Origin: Desulfobacterium sp.
GTDB lineage: Bacteria; Desulfobacterota; Desulfobacteria; Desulfobacterales; Desulfobacteraceae
NCBI GenBank assembly: GCA_016342325.1
Contig: JAEINR010000016.1
Location: 29,301 to 93,300 of the forward strand
DNA: 64,000 nt
Reading direction: 5' to 3'
Part shown: piece by piece, positions 10,311-17,904 of the stretch
Numbering within the stretch: the stretch's first letter is position 1
How the letters are laid out: every line of letters begins with the position of its first letter
Position numbers and translations under genes: made by a program
The notes under the pieces: model-generated
What the model was told of the DNA's origin: nothing
What the model saw: the letters and a program-made list of their open reading frames with translations, nothing else
Database searches by the model: none

Positions 10311-12496
10311 ACCAGCGTCCTTATGTAGTATGCCGTCCAAGCGAAACCAATAATGACCATAAGCGGATATCCTATATTAAACAGCCTTGACAGAACCATG
10401 GCCTGCGCCCTGTGATCCTTTTGCAAAAGCCGGATCTTTTGGATTTGCACCACGCCTGCAACAAACACCAGCCCATGGAAACCAAAAAACAGGTAATCAA
10501 CCAGTGTCACATAATTAACCCATACCCGATTCCCCAGCCAGACCTGGTTCATCAAGGCGGTGGTCAGCGCCAAGGTCAACAGTATGAACCCCCTGCCCGG
10601 ACTGCGGGCCCAGGCGTAATCCACAACGCCCACCAGTCCCATGGCCAAAAAGAGCGGCAACACATGGACCAGTGGGAAAAAAGGATTTTTCCGGGCAATC
10701 CCAATATGGGTATTGAAACGGGAATAGCTGATAATAGCTGGATTTATGGCATTATCAGGAATTCCCAGGGTGGAAACATGGGTGATGATATCGTGGGAGG
10801 AGCCAATGGCTTCGACCCGCCAGTTGGAACCGACATCAAGCCCCGGTTCCATTGCTGCGTCCCCACTGGCCTCGGGTTCGCCCCAGGAGTCTTTCATATA
10901 GACAAGATCATTAAACCCCATTGACCGGTGGTGAAAATGTATATTCAGGTCGTGGCGCTCAAAGGGGAACGAAAAAACATCGAAGCGATTTTTGAATGTT
11001 GCCCGGATTTGAAATACCCGGGTGGTCACCCCATCACTGGTGAGTTCCCATATGGGTTCACCCAATGCAATGGGATCCCCGGCATCCGGAAAAACAATAT
11101 CCTTGTCGTCAAATCCCCTTGTGAAGCGGAACCACAAATAGAAATCCGCTGTAAAAACGCCATTGGTAAAATCGATCTTTTTGATGGCGTTCACTTTGAT
11201 GCCGCAATAGACGATTCGTTTCATGCGCATCAGGGCGTTGTTGACCCAGATCGCTTTTCCCTTAAGCACTTTTTCCAGAACATGTTTATCCGGGGTATCA
11301 TCCTTCCGGTATTGCAGATAGGCCGGGCTAAACCGTCCATTGACATACTGTCCGATGGTGTAGGGCCTTTCAATGCAGCCGTCCTGGTTAAAATAAAGCC
11401 GGGCGGTAATGCCGTTAACCGAATGATAGCTTGAATTATATTCTTCCAGTGTTTTGCGAAGTTGTTTTCTCTTTTTCAACATGCTGTCCGATGCCTTAAG
11501 GGCCGTACGCTCGATGGCGTGGGCCGTAAGTTTCATGGCGTCATAATAACAGGCCGCCTCCCATGAGGGTTCTTGGTTGAAGTGCTGGAGGTAACGCTGG
11601 CGGAATATATAGGCCCGTTTATCCGCAAGATCCAAGAGAAAAGGGGTAACCGTGTGAACCCCGTTCAAATAATGGCCGACAGGTAGATTTTTCTTTTCAG
11701 CCAGGGTATTCAAGATCCCGATAACCTTACTGTCTGTCAGTGCACTGGTGCCGATGAGATTCAAATCAGTTCGATGTTCCAGAGCCGTAAGAATCCGAAG
11801 GAGATCTTCCTTACGGGTGTTGAGCAGGATAAAGTCAGGAATGGATTCCCGGCCGTCAATGTCACGGAGGATTCTATCCAATCCGGCATCGGACCGAAAT
11901 GACCATTCCCGGGTAATCGTAATACCCATTTCCCTGGCCACCTCTTTGAATTTTTCGCTGAAATAAACGTTCTCGTCCGATTTGCTTTGAAGAAGAGTGA
12001 CATTCCGGCCCCGGGAACGAATATAGGCCGCCATCACCGCCGCCTGATCGGCGTCGTTGGGGACAACACTGAAATACCATTCATTTTCCCGGGTCACCTC
12101 AATGCCGGTGGCGGAGCCGGTAATGGCGATGATACCGAATCGTTTATAGATCTTTCCGGCATTATAAGCCGCCCCATTGGTGTTATGCCCCAGTACCACC
12201 ATGGTGGTGTTGTCGGTTCCTATTTGATTGGCCAACGCCATGGCAGTTTTTACGTCATCTTTGTCGTCATACACCCGCAACCTGATTTTTTTGCGCAACG
12301 CCGGGTGTTCGTCTGCAAGCTCCGACAGATAAAGCTTAATGCCCCTGAGCATCATCTGCCCTTTAATGGTCTCCCGGGGCAGGCAGACAGCCACGTTAAC
12401 CACCCCATCAAACTTGATCTTATGGTATATCAGATAGGCGATGCCCATCAGGTTGCAGGCAAAAGCCACGAGAATTATGAGAACGAGTTTCTTCAT
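10307..12496 (-). CDS. Periplasmic-binding domain fused to a pentameric ligand-gated ion channel-like module (paralogue 1)
   Basis: 729 residues. The ATG at 12496 overlaps the upstream stop as ATGA. Longer in-frame starts exist, but the hydrophobic MKKLVLIILVAFACN leader fits this one. Residues about 33-410 are a LIV-type periplasmic binding fold (VVLGHNTNGAAYN, ITGSATGIE, ACYYDAMKL). About 425-600 is a channel-type extracellular beta-sandwich: VFTADFYLWFRF, then FSFPFERHDLNIHFHH, then the pre-M1 strand ISYSRFNTHIGIARKNPF. M1 (LVHVLPLFLAMGLVG) carries the conserved Pro. M2 is RGFILLTLALTTALMNQVW. The M2-M3 loop and M3 read VNYVTLVDYLFFGFHGLV, and M4 carries the Arg...Tyr-Pro arrangement seen in GLIC. 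All four helices and their loops align by eye with bacterial channels of this superfamily. It shares its leader and layout with the downstream paralogue; a mixed pentamer is possible. Confidence 0.78.
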   Translation of the reverse strand: MKKLVLIILVAFACNLMGIAYLIYHKIKFDGVVNVAVCLPRETIKGQMMLRGIKLYLSELADEHPALRKKIRLRVYDDKDDVKTAMALANQIGTDNTTMVVLGHNTNGAAYNAGKIYKRFGIIAITGSATGIEVTRENEWYFSVVPNDADQAAVMAAYIRSRGRNVTLLQSKSDENVYFSEKFKEVAREMGITITREWSFRSDAGLDRILRDIDGRESIPDFILLNTRKEDLLRILTALEHRTDLNLIGTSALTDSKVIGILNTLAEKKNLPVGHYLNGVHTVTPFLLDLADKRAYIFRQRYLQHFNQEPSWEAACYYDAMKLTAHAIERTALKASDSMLKKRKQLRKTLEEYNSSYHSVNGITARLYFNQDGCIERPYTIGQYVNGRFSPAYLQYRKDDTPDKHVLEKVLKGKAIWVNNALMRMKRIVYCGIKVNAIKKIDFTNGVFTADFYLWFRFTRGFDDKDIVFPDAGDPIALGEPIWELTSDGVTTRVFQIRATFKNRFDVFSFPFERHDLNIHFHHRSMGFNDLVYMKDSWGEPEASGDAAMEPGLDVGSNWRVEAIGSSHDIITHVSTLGIPDNAINPAIISYSRFNTHIGIARKNPFFPLVHVLPLFLAMGLVGVVDYAWARSPGRGFILLTLALTTALMNQVWLGNRVWVNYVTLVDYLFFGFHGLVFVAGVVQIQKIRLLQKDHRAQAMVLSRLFNIGYPLMVIIGFAWTAYYIRTLV

Positions 12497-15234
12497 TTTT
12501 CCAGCCGCCAATCCTTGATATGCTGTTCCGTAAATGGGGAGAGAAACCAGCCTTTTACCCGGGGTTTGACCAGAACATGACCCGCGCCGTAGAAAACCGG
12601 TATAAGGGCTGCGGTTTCCCGGCAAAGGAGTTCCTCGGCCCGGGTATAAAGCACGTTCCGTTCATCAGATGCCTTGGTTTGTTCCGCCTGATCCATCAGG
12701 TCCGCAAATTGCCTGTTGTTCCACTTGGGCAAGTTCACCAGATCCGGATGAAACAGGTCCTTTAAAAAAGCAGTCGGGTCCGGATACTTACCGATATAAT
12801 CAAGCATGAACAGATGGGGTGCATTGTCTGATCGGATCAGCGTTCGATACGCATCCCCTTCAGCTTCAACCACCCGTATTTCTATATTCAGATGGTGCTT
12901 GGCAAGCTGCTTGACAGCGTCGGCCAGGCGCAGGTTGCGCTCGGATTTCCGGCAAAGAAGTTCAAGCACCGGCAAATTCTGTCCCCCGGGATATCCGGCT
13001 TCCATCAACCACCTACGACCGGTTTCAGGATCAAAGGGAATACCGGCTCCGGAATCGGTACCGGTACCACCCAGTACCAGGGGATGGGTGAAGGTATACG
13101 CAGGCCGGTTATGGGTCTGCAAAACCAGACTGATGATCAGATTCCTGTCAATAACCGACGCAATGGCTTTACGAAGCCGCACATCATCCGTGGGCCTGCG
13201 CCGGGTATTGAAACAATAGGCATAGGTACTGACCTGGGGCCAGGACGAATATTCCCTGGCAAGGGCGGGATCACGATTGATCTCACCCAGAGCACCCTCC
13301 GGTATATTCAGATAGGTGCCCCCCATGATATCCAGTTCATTGTTTTTATACATGGCCAGGCCCACGGATTCCTCGGGAATCACAAAATAGTGCACTTCGG
13401 CAATCCCCACCCGGGCCGAATCATAGTAGTGGGGGTTCTTCTTTAGAACAATACGTCTTCCTTTTGTCCAGAAGCTGAGCGTATACGGCCCGCTGCTTAC
13501 GATGTTTTCCGAATCGGTCCATTTTTCCTTATACTGTTCAATCACGGTGCGGGGTAAGGGTTTGAATGGGGCCAAACCAGTCAATGAAATAAAATAGGGC
13601 ACAGGATCGGCAAGCTCAAATTCCACGATATCATCCGCAATGGCCCGGACCCCCACCAGGGCGGGGTCGGTTATTTCCCCCCGGATATACGCCCGTGCAT
13701 TTTTAAGCACCCCCAGGGGATCTGCCACCGGGGATCGCATTTCCGGGGACAGATTACGGCGAATGGACCAGACAATATCATGGGCGGTCAAGGCATCCCC
13801 ATTGCTCCATTTCAGGTCCTTGCGCAGGGTGAAGGTATACACTGTTTCGTCTTCATTTTTTATGTACTTTTCAGCCAGATCCGGAACCGATTTAAAGGTC
13901 CGGGGATCAACATGGGTCAATCCCGCAAACAGCTGGCTGATAATTTCGGAGGCTTCCAAACTCAAGCCTTTGGCCTGATCAACGTTGAGCACCTCTTTTT
14001 TAATTGGAATCCTGAGGGAAATATCGTCAATGACATAGGAGGGATCCATCACATCCTTGGATTCTTGCGGCACCAGATATTCAAACCGTCCGTTCCGAAA
14101 TTCCTTAAAATAGATGGTGCTGCCCCGGACATCTCCGTTCAGGGTAAACCCATAGGTTCCGGTAACCCCCTGCCAGTTCTCCAAAAACCGCAGCACCGAT
14201 GCAAGTACAATGGGAACCGCGTTCCCCTTTTTCTGGATGGCATGGGCCAGCACCTTTAAGGCGTCAAATCCCTGGGCAGCCATGGCGTCCGGCGGCAGAT
14301 CGTAGGCGGTTTCAAAACGGTTCACAAATTCCCGGGTTGTCCTGGAAAGCCGCTTGGGATAAAACACGGTGGGTACGGTGGTGCCTTCCGCTTCCCGGCC
14401 GATAATCCCGCCCAGCTTGGGGGAATCCAGGCTCGGCATGCTGAAGAACGGCTTCTCGCATCCCAGCTCCCGCATCTGCTGGATGACATGCCCGGCCGAG
14501 GGCAGCTGCCCGGCAAGGAACACCCCATCAAACTGATAATTGCTGATCAGCTTGGAGGCCATGAGTTGGTAGTCGTCCTGCCACCTGAAATAGGATCTCG
14601 TGGCAACGATCTCCATGCCCTTGGACTTGGCAAGCTCCCCGAAAATCTTGGCCTGGCGCATGGTGTTCTCCCTGCGGTCATAGATGACCACACAGCGCTT
14701 AATGCCTTTATCCTGGCAATAATCCACCAGATGACGAAGAATCACATCATCCGACGGAATGTTACGGAAAATAAATTTACCGTTCTTCAGCCGGGTCAGG
14801 CGTGGATCCGTTGCCCCCGGGGAGATGAACAGCATGCCGGCGGATTCATATATCATGCCTACGGCCAGGGCGATTTCCGACTGGAGATGGCCGATAACCG
14901 CCGTAACATCCGTATTCCGGGCCAACTCCCTGGCAACCTGCTGGGCTTTGCCCACCCGGCCCTCATCATCACGGATGATCAGTCTGATCTTACGCTCAAG
15001 CAGTCCTTTGTCGGCATTGATCTCACCCAGTGCCAGGTCAATCCCCTCCAGAAACATTCCGGCATTCCCCTTGGAGGTGACCACCCCGATCACAATATCC
15101 TCCCTGGCGTTCTCGCTCTTCAGCCGGCGCTTTTCGGCAAGATTCCGATAGGACCCGTCACAGGCGTTGACGGCCATTATCCCAAGAAGCGCAAAGAGAA
15201 AACATCTCAATTTATGGTAAATTGGCTGCTTCAT
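12493..15234 (-). CDS. Lipoprotein with fused LIV-type and OppA-type solute-binding domains
   Basis: 913 residues. A lipoprotein signal (basic n-region, hydrophobic stretch, VNAC with Cys25) precedes a type-1 periplasmic binding fold at about 45-385 (IVIGVVTSKGNAGMF, VTAVIGHLQSEIA, FDALKVLAHA). A complete type-2 oligopeptide/dipeptide-binding fold follows at about 415-905 (TFTLRKDLKWSNGDALTAHD, SSGPYTLSFW, DVRLRKAIASVIDR, MLDYIGKYPDPTAFL). Each half is full length, so this is a true double-receptor fusion and not a remnant. It overlaps the SPFH gene by 23 bp and the first channel-like gene by 4 bp, so the three are translationally coupled. No ABC importer permease or ATPase is nearby. I infer a ligand-sensing role with the neighbouring channels more than import, but cannot exclude a partner importer elsewhere. 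Confidence 0.88.
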   Translation of the reverse strand: MKQPIYHKLRCFLFALLGIMAVNACDGSYRNLAEKRRLKSENAREDIVIGVVTSKGNAGMFLEGIDLALGEINADKGLLERKIRLIIRDDEGRVGKAQQVARELARNTDVTAVIGHLQSEIALAVGMIYESAGMLFISPGATDPRLTRLKNGKFIFRNIPSDDVILRHLVDYCQDKGIKRCVVIYDRRENTMRQAKIFGELAKSKGMEIVATRSYFRWQDDYQLMASKLISNYQFDGVFLAGQLPSAGHVIQQMRELGCEKPFFSMPSLDSPKLGGIIGREAEGTTVPTVFYPKRLSRTTREFVNRFETAYDLPPDAMAAQGFDALKVLAHAIQKKGNAVPIVLASVLRFLENWQGVTGTYGFTLNGDVRGSTIYFKEFRNGRFEYLVPQESKDVMDPSYVIDDISLRIPIKKEVLNVDQAKGLSLEASEIISQLFAGLTHVDPRTFKSVPDLAEKYIKNEDETVYTFTLRKDLKWSNGDALTAHDIVWSIRRNLSPEMRSPVADPLGVLKNARAYIRGEITDPALVGVRAIADDIVEFELADPVPYFISLTGLAPFKPLPRTVIEQYKEKWTDSENIVSSGPYTLSFWTKGRRIVLKKNPHYYDSARVGIAEVHYFVIPEESVGLAMYKNNELDIMGGTYLNIPEGALGEINRDPALAREYSSWPQVSTYAYCFNTRRRPTDDVRLRKAIASVIDRNLIISLVLQTHNRPAYTFTHPLVLGGTGTDSGAGIPFDPETGRRWLMEAGYPGGQNLPVLELLCRKSERNLRLADAVKQLAKHHLNIEIRVVEAEGDAYRTLIRSDNAPHLFMLDYIGKYPDPTAFLKDLFHPDLVNLPKWNNRQFADLMDQAEQTKASDERNVLYTRAEELLCRETAALIPVFYGAGHVLVKPRVKGWFLSPFTEQHIKDWRLEK

Positions 15235-16183
15235 TCACCAGTCCTTCAACCGCCGCATCCGGTTGATTTGCAGCTTCCTTTGTCACTGCGATGGCAACGT
15301 CCTCATTCACTTTGCTTGTCCCTTCCTCTTCCGTCAGGAAGGGAACATTACCAATGATGGGCAGGCCGTCCTTCCCACCAATGATGACCACCTTGGCATT
15401 CTCCGACCGGGCCAGTTCAAGGGTCGTCTTGATACCGAACCATTTCAGGATCTGGCCTTTGGGCAGGCTTTGGGTGATGATTTTCAACTGATCCCGGATA
15501 CCTCTTCCTTCGATCCGTTTTCGTTCCGCCTCCCGCTTTTCCCTCAGAATCTTGAAAATATGAGCGTCGGCCACATGTTTCTGTTCCACTTTATATTGAA
15601 TCGCCTTTTCAATATCCTCGGGCAGGGTAATCCGCTTGATCAGCACATCATCGATATTGACAAACCGTTGGGCCACTTCTTCCACTGCGTCGTTGACCGC
15701 TTTCTCAATCAGGCTTGTCTCGGTGCGGTACACGGCCTCGGCTTCGAGCCGGCCGATGATGATCCTCAACACGGCCTCGATTTCAGGAAGAATAACCTTT
15801 TCAAGATAGCTGGGCCCCAACCGCTGGTGGAGGACCCCCAGCTGATTGTACTCCGGGTAATACCGTATGGAGATCAGGGCGCCGACCTTTAAGCCGCTTT
15901 TGGTGAGCACCTTGAATTCTTCGGTGACCTCCTGGATGCGAACGTTATAGATATACATGATGTCAAAGGGCCAGATGACCTTCAAGCCTTCGCCGTAGAC
16001 CTTATCCACCACGGTACCGCCGTGGAAACGCCTGTAGAGAACACCGGCTTCCCCGGAATGAATGACAATGAAAATATTGGGAAACAGGTAGATTAACAGC
16101 AGCGTCACCATAAGGCCGACCAGAATAAAATACTGCTGGTTGTCGCGAATCTTCTGCTTGATTTTAGAAAGGATCTTTTTCAT
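15212..16183 (-). CDS. SPFH / prohibitin-family membrane protein
   Basis: 323 residues. A short basic N-terminus and one membrane helix (YFILVGLMVTLLLIYLF) are followed by a band-7/prohibitin domain (HSGEAGVLYRRF, GEGLKVIWPFD, LISIRYYPEYNQLG) and a charged helical region around residues 200-240 (AIQYKVEQKHVADAHIF, KREAERKRIEGR). This is the usual SPFH plan, in which oligomeric rings or microdomains organise other membrane proteins. The family does not fix a substrate. The gene lies 34 bp after the exporter gene and overlaps the start of the double-receptor gene by 23 bp. A scaffolding role for the receptor/channel proteins or the exporter is an inference from this context. Confidence 0.88.
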   Translation of the reverse strand: MKKILSKIKQKIRDNQQYFILVGLMVTLLLIYLFPNIFIVIHSGEAGVLYRRFHGGTVVDKVYGEGLKVIWPFDIMYIYNVRIQEVTEEFKVLTKSGLKVGALISIRYYPEYNQLGVLHQRLGPSYLEKVILPEIEAVLRIIIGRLEAEAVYRTETSLIEKAVNDAVEEVAQRFVNIDDVLIKRITLPEDIEKAIQYKVEQKHVADAHIFKILREKREAERKRIEGRGIRDQLKIITQSLPKGQILKWFGIKTTLELARSENAKVVIIGGKDGLPIIGNVPFLTEEEGTSKVNEDVAIAVTKEAANQPDAAVEGLVNEAANLP

Positions 16184-16217
16184 GTTATTTCACTTTTTCC
16201 CAATGGTGCAATGGACT

Positions 16218-17843
16218 TTAAATAACAAATTTGCCGTAATCCATCTTCAGAACTCGGTCCGCCACATGGAAGTAGCGATCGTCATGGCTGATGATAATGA
16301 TGGTTTTACCCATTTCCTTAAGTTCTTTGAGAACCACCGAGTAGAAATATTCCCTGAATGTGGGATCCTGATCAGCGGCCACTTCATCAAAGGCCAGAAT
16401 GGGCTTATCCTCAAGATAGCTGACTATCAAGCCAAGCCGTTTTTTCTGGCCCGTGGAAAGCCGGATTTGGGTGAAGCGCCCGTCCTTAAATCCGGTCTTG
16501 TCGCTCAGGCTCATTTTGGTAAGAAGCGTTAATACCGATTCCTCCTCAACGTCCTTTAATCCGTACAGCCGGTCAAACAGATAAAAATCCGTAAAGATGA
16601 TGGAAAACAGGTCTCGGAAGTGGGCATAGTTGCTCTCATCCACCATAACATCGTCCACCCGGATGGACCCGGCATCCTGATAATAGAGGCCGATCATCAG
16701 TTTCATCAAGGTGGATTTGCCGCTGCCGTTGCCGCCCACGATAAAAAGCAGTTCACCGCTTTTGATGGTTAAATCCATGGGCCCCACGCCGAACTGACTG
16801 CCATTTGAATTGCTGTAGGTAAACTGCACCCCCTTGTAAACAATTTCATCAAAGGACGTTTTTCCCCGGAGCAGGCTTTTTTCCGCGGTGTTTCTTGAAT
16901 CATCCGCTTCCGTGAGCTGTCGATCCAATTCATTCAGGGTCCGCACCGCCACATCTGCCTTGGCCACCAGGGGCACGGAATCGATCACAATCCCCAGGGG
17001 GCCGACAATAAAGAGATTTACAGCAATCAGATCGATAATGACGGCATGGGTGAACATACTAAACTGGGGCAGGACAAATACGATGCTGCCCAAAAGCATG
17101 TAAAAGGAAATCTGGGAAGAAACATAGTTACTGATGAACCTGTTTTCACTTCGCTGGCGCAGTTGCCGGGCGGCGTCCGAGGAGTGTTTGAGGTAGTTTT
17201 CAAACAGATCATCACTCCGGGCGGAATTCATTTTGACTTCCTTGAACCCCTTGATGAGATGACTTAAGTATACCGAGAATTCCTTTTCCTTTTCCATGGT
17301 GGCCCATAGATCCGCGTTGCTCTTCCCCTGGTTCACCATGTATACCGACATACCGCCGGCAATGATGATCGCCGACAGCAGAAATGCCATGGGAGAAAGA
17401 TAATAAATGTATCCAAAGGAGAAAAGGATCATGACCAGGGAAGCCCCGGCATTGGACAGGCTCTTGGTGGCTTCGAAAATGATCTCGGTGTTTTCCACAA
17501 TGGTCGTGTAAAGGCGGGTTTCCCCCATCTGTTCAATGGGCAAAAGACCTGCCCGCCTGACCTTGTCCGCAAGGTTGATGCGCATACCAATAATGATATC
17601 CTGCACCATTTTGATGCTCCGGGTCATGGTAAACCGACGGGTGTAGATAAACCCTGTAATACAGATCACAAACAGGGACAGAAACCAGAAATTCATCGTC
17701 AAGGCAGGCAGTTCATCCGCCGCCCCATTGATGATGACAACCACCAGGCCCTGGAAGACACCGGACGTAACCGACACCAGGCCAAGCCTGGTAACGGTTT
17801 TTCCGGATCCCCGCCAGAGCAGTTGCAAGAAATCGCTATTCAT
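16218..17843 (-). CDS. Cyclic-peptide/lipopeptide-type ABC exporter
   Basis: 541 residues: a six-helix membrane domain (about 1-320) fused to one ATPase domain (about 335-541). Visible ATPase motifs are Walker A GGNGSGKST, signature LSTGQKKRL, Walker B PILAFDEVAADQDP and the switch His in IISHDDRYFHVADRV. The short loop arrangement and the LSTGQKKRL signature resemble the SyrD/PvdE group that moves non-ribosomal peptides and siderophore precursors across the inner membrane; that group works as a homodimer. Its place inside the operon, between P5 and the receptor genes, makes it the obvious exporter of the product. GGGG lies seven bases before the ATG. Confidence 0.9.
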   Translation of the reverse strand: MNSDFLQLLWRGSGKTVTRLGLVSVTSGVFQGLVVVIINGAADELPALTMNFWFLSLFVICITGFIYTRRFTMTRSIKMVQDIIIGMRINLADKVRRAGLLPIEQMGETRLYTTIVENTEIIFEATKSLSNAGASLVMILFSFGYIYYLSPMAFLLSAIIIAGGMSVYMVNQGKSNADLWATMEKEKEFSVYLSHLIKGFKEVKMNSARSDDLFENYLKHSSDAARQLRQRSENRFISNYVSSQISFYMLLGSIVFVLPQFSMFTHAVIIDLIAVNLFIVGPLGIVIDSVPLVAKADVAVRTLNELDRQLTEADDSRNTAEKSLLRGKTSFDEIVYKGVQFTYSNSNGSQFGVGPMDLTIKSGELLFIVGGNGSGKSTLMKLMIGLYYQDAGSIRVDDVMVDESNYAHFRDLFSIIFTDFYLFDRLYGLKDVEEESVLTLLTKMSLSDKTGFKDGRFTQIRLSTGQKKRLGLIVSYLEDKPILAFDEVAADQDPTFREYFYSVVLKELKEMGKTIIIISHDDRYFHVADRVLKMDYGKFVI

Positions 17844-17852
17844 TTTTATGCC

Positions 17853-17894
17853 CCATCGCCATTACCCTCATGTCCATTGCCATTATCCTCATTT
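17853..17894. repeat. Two 21-bp direct repeats in the P5-exporter gap
   Basis: Bases 17853-17873 and 17874-17894 are near-identical 21-mers (CCAT-C/T-GCCATTA...CTCAT); a third degenerate start follows at 17895. They fill most of the 61-bp gap between P5 and the exporter gene and sit in the exporter's leader. No function is evident. Confidence 0.6.
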
Positions 17895-17904
17895 CCATAA
17901 TGCT

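Noticed and set aside
8109..15234. Ordinary amino-acid or peptide ABC importer
   Set aside because: Three binding domains of this kind are present, but there is no import permease or import ATPase, and two of the proteins end in four helices with channel-type motifs.
14488..15357. Long plus-strand reading frame of 289 codons opposite the double-receptor gene
   Set aside because: It lies antisense to a well-supported gene, has no recognisable domain, and its length follows from the high-GC codon bias of the minus strand.
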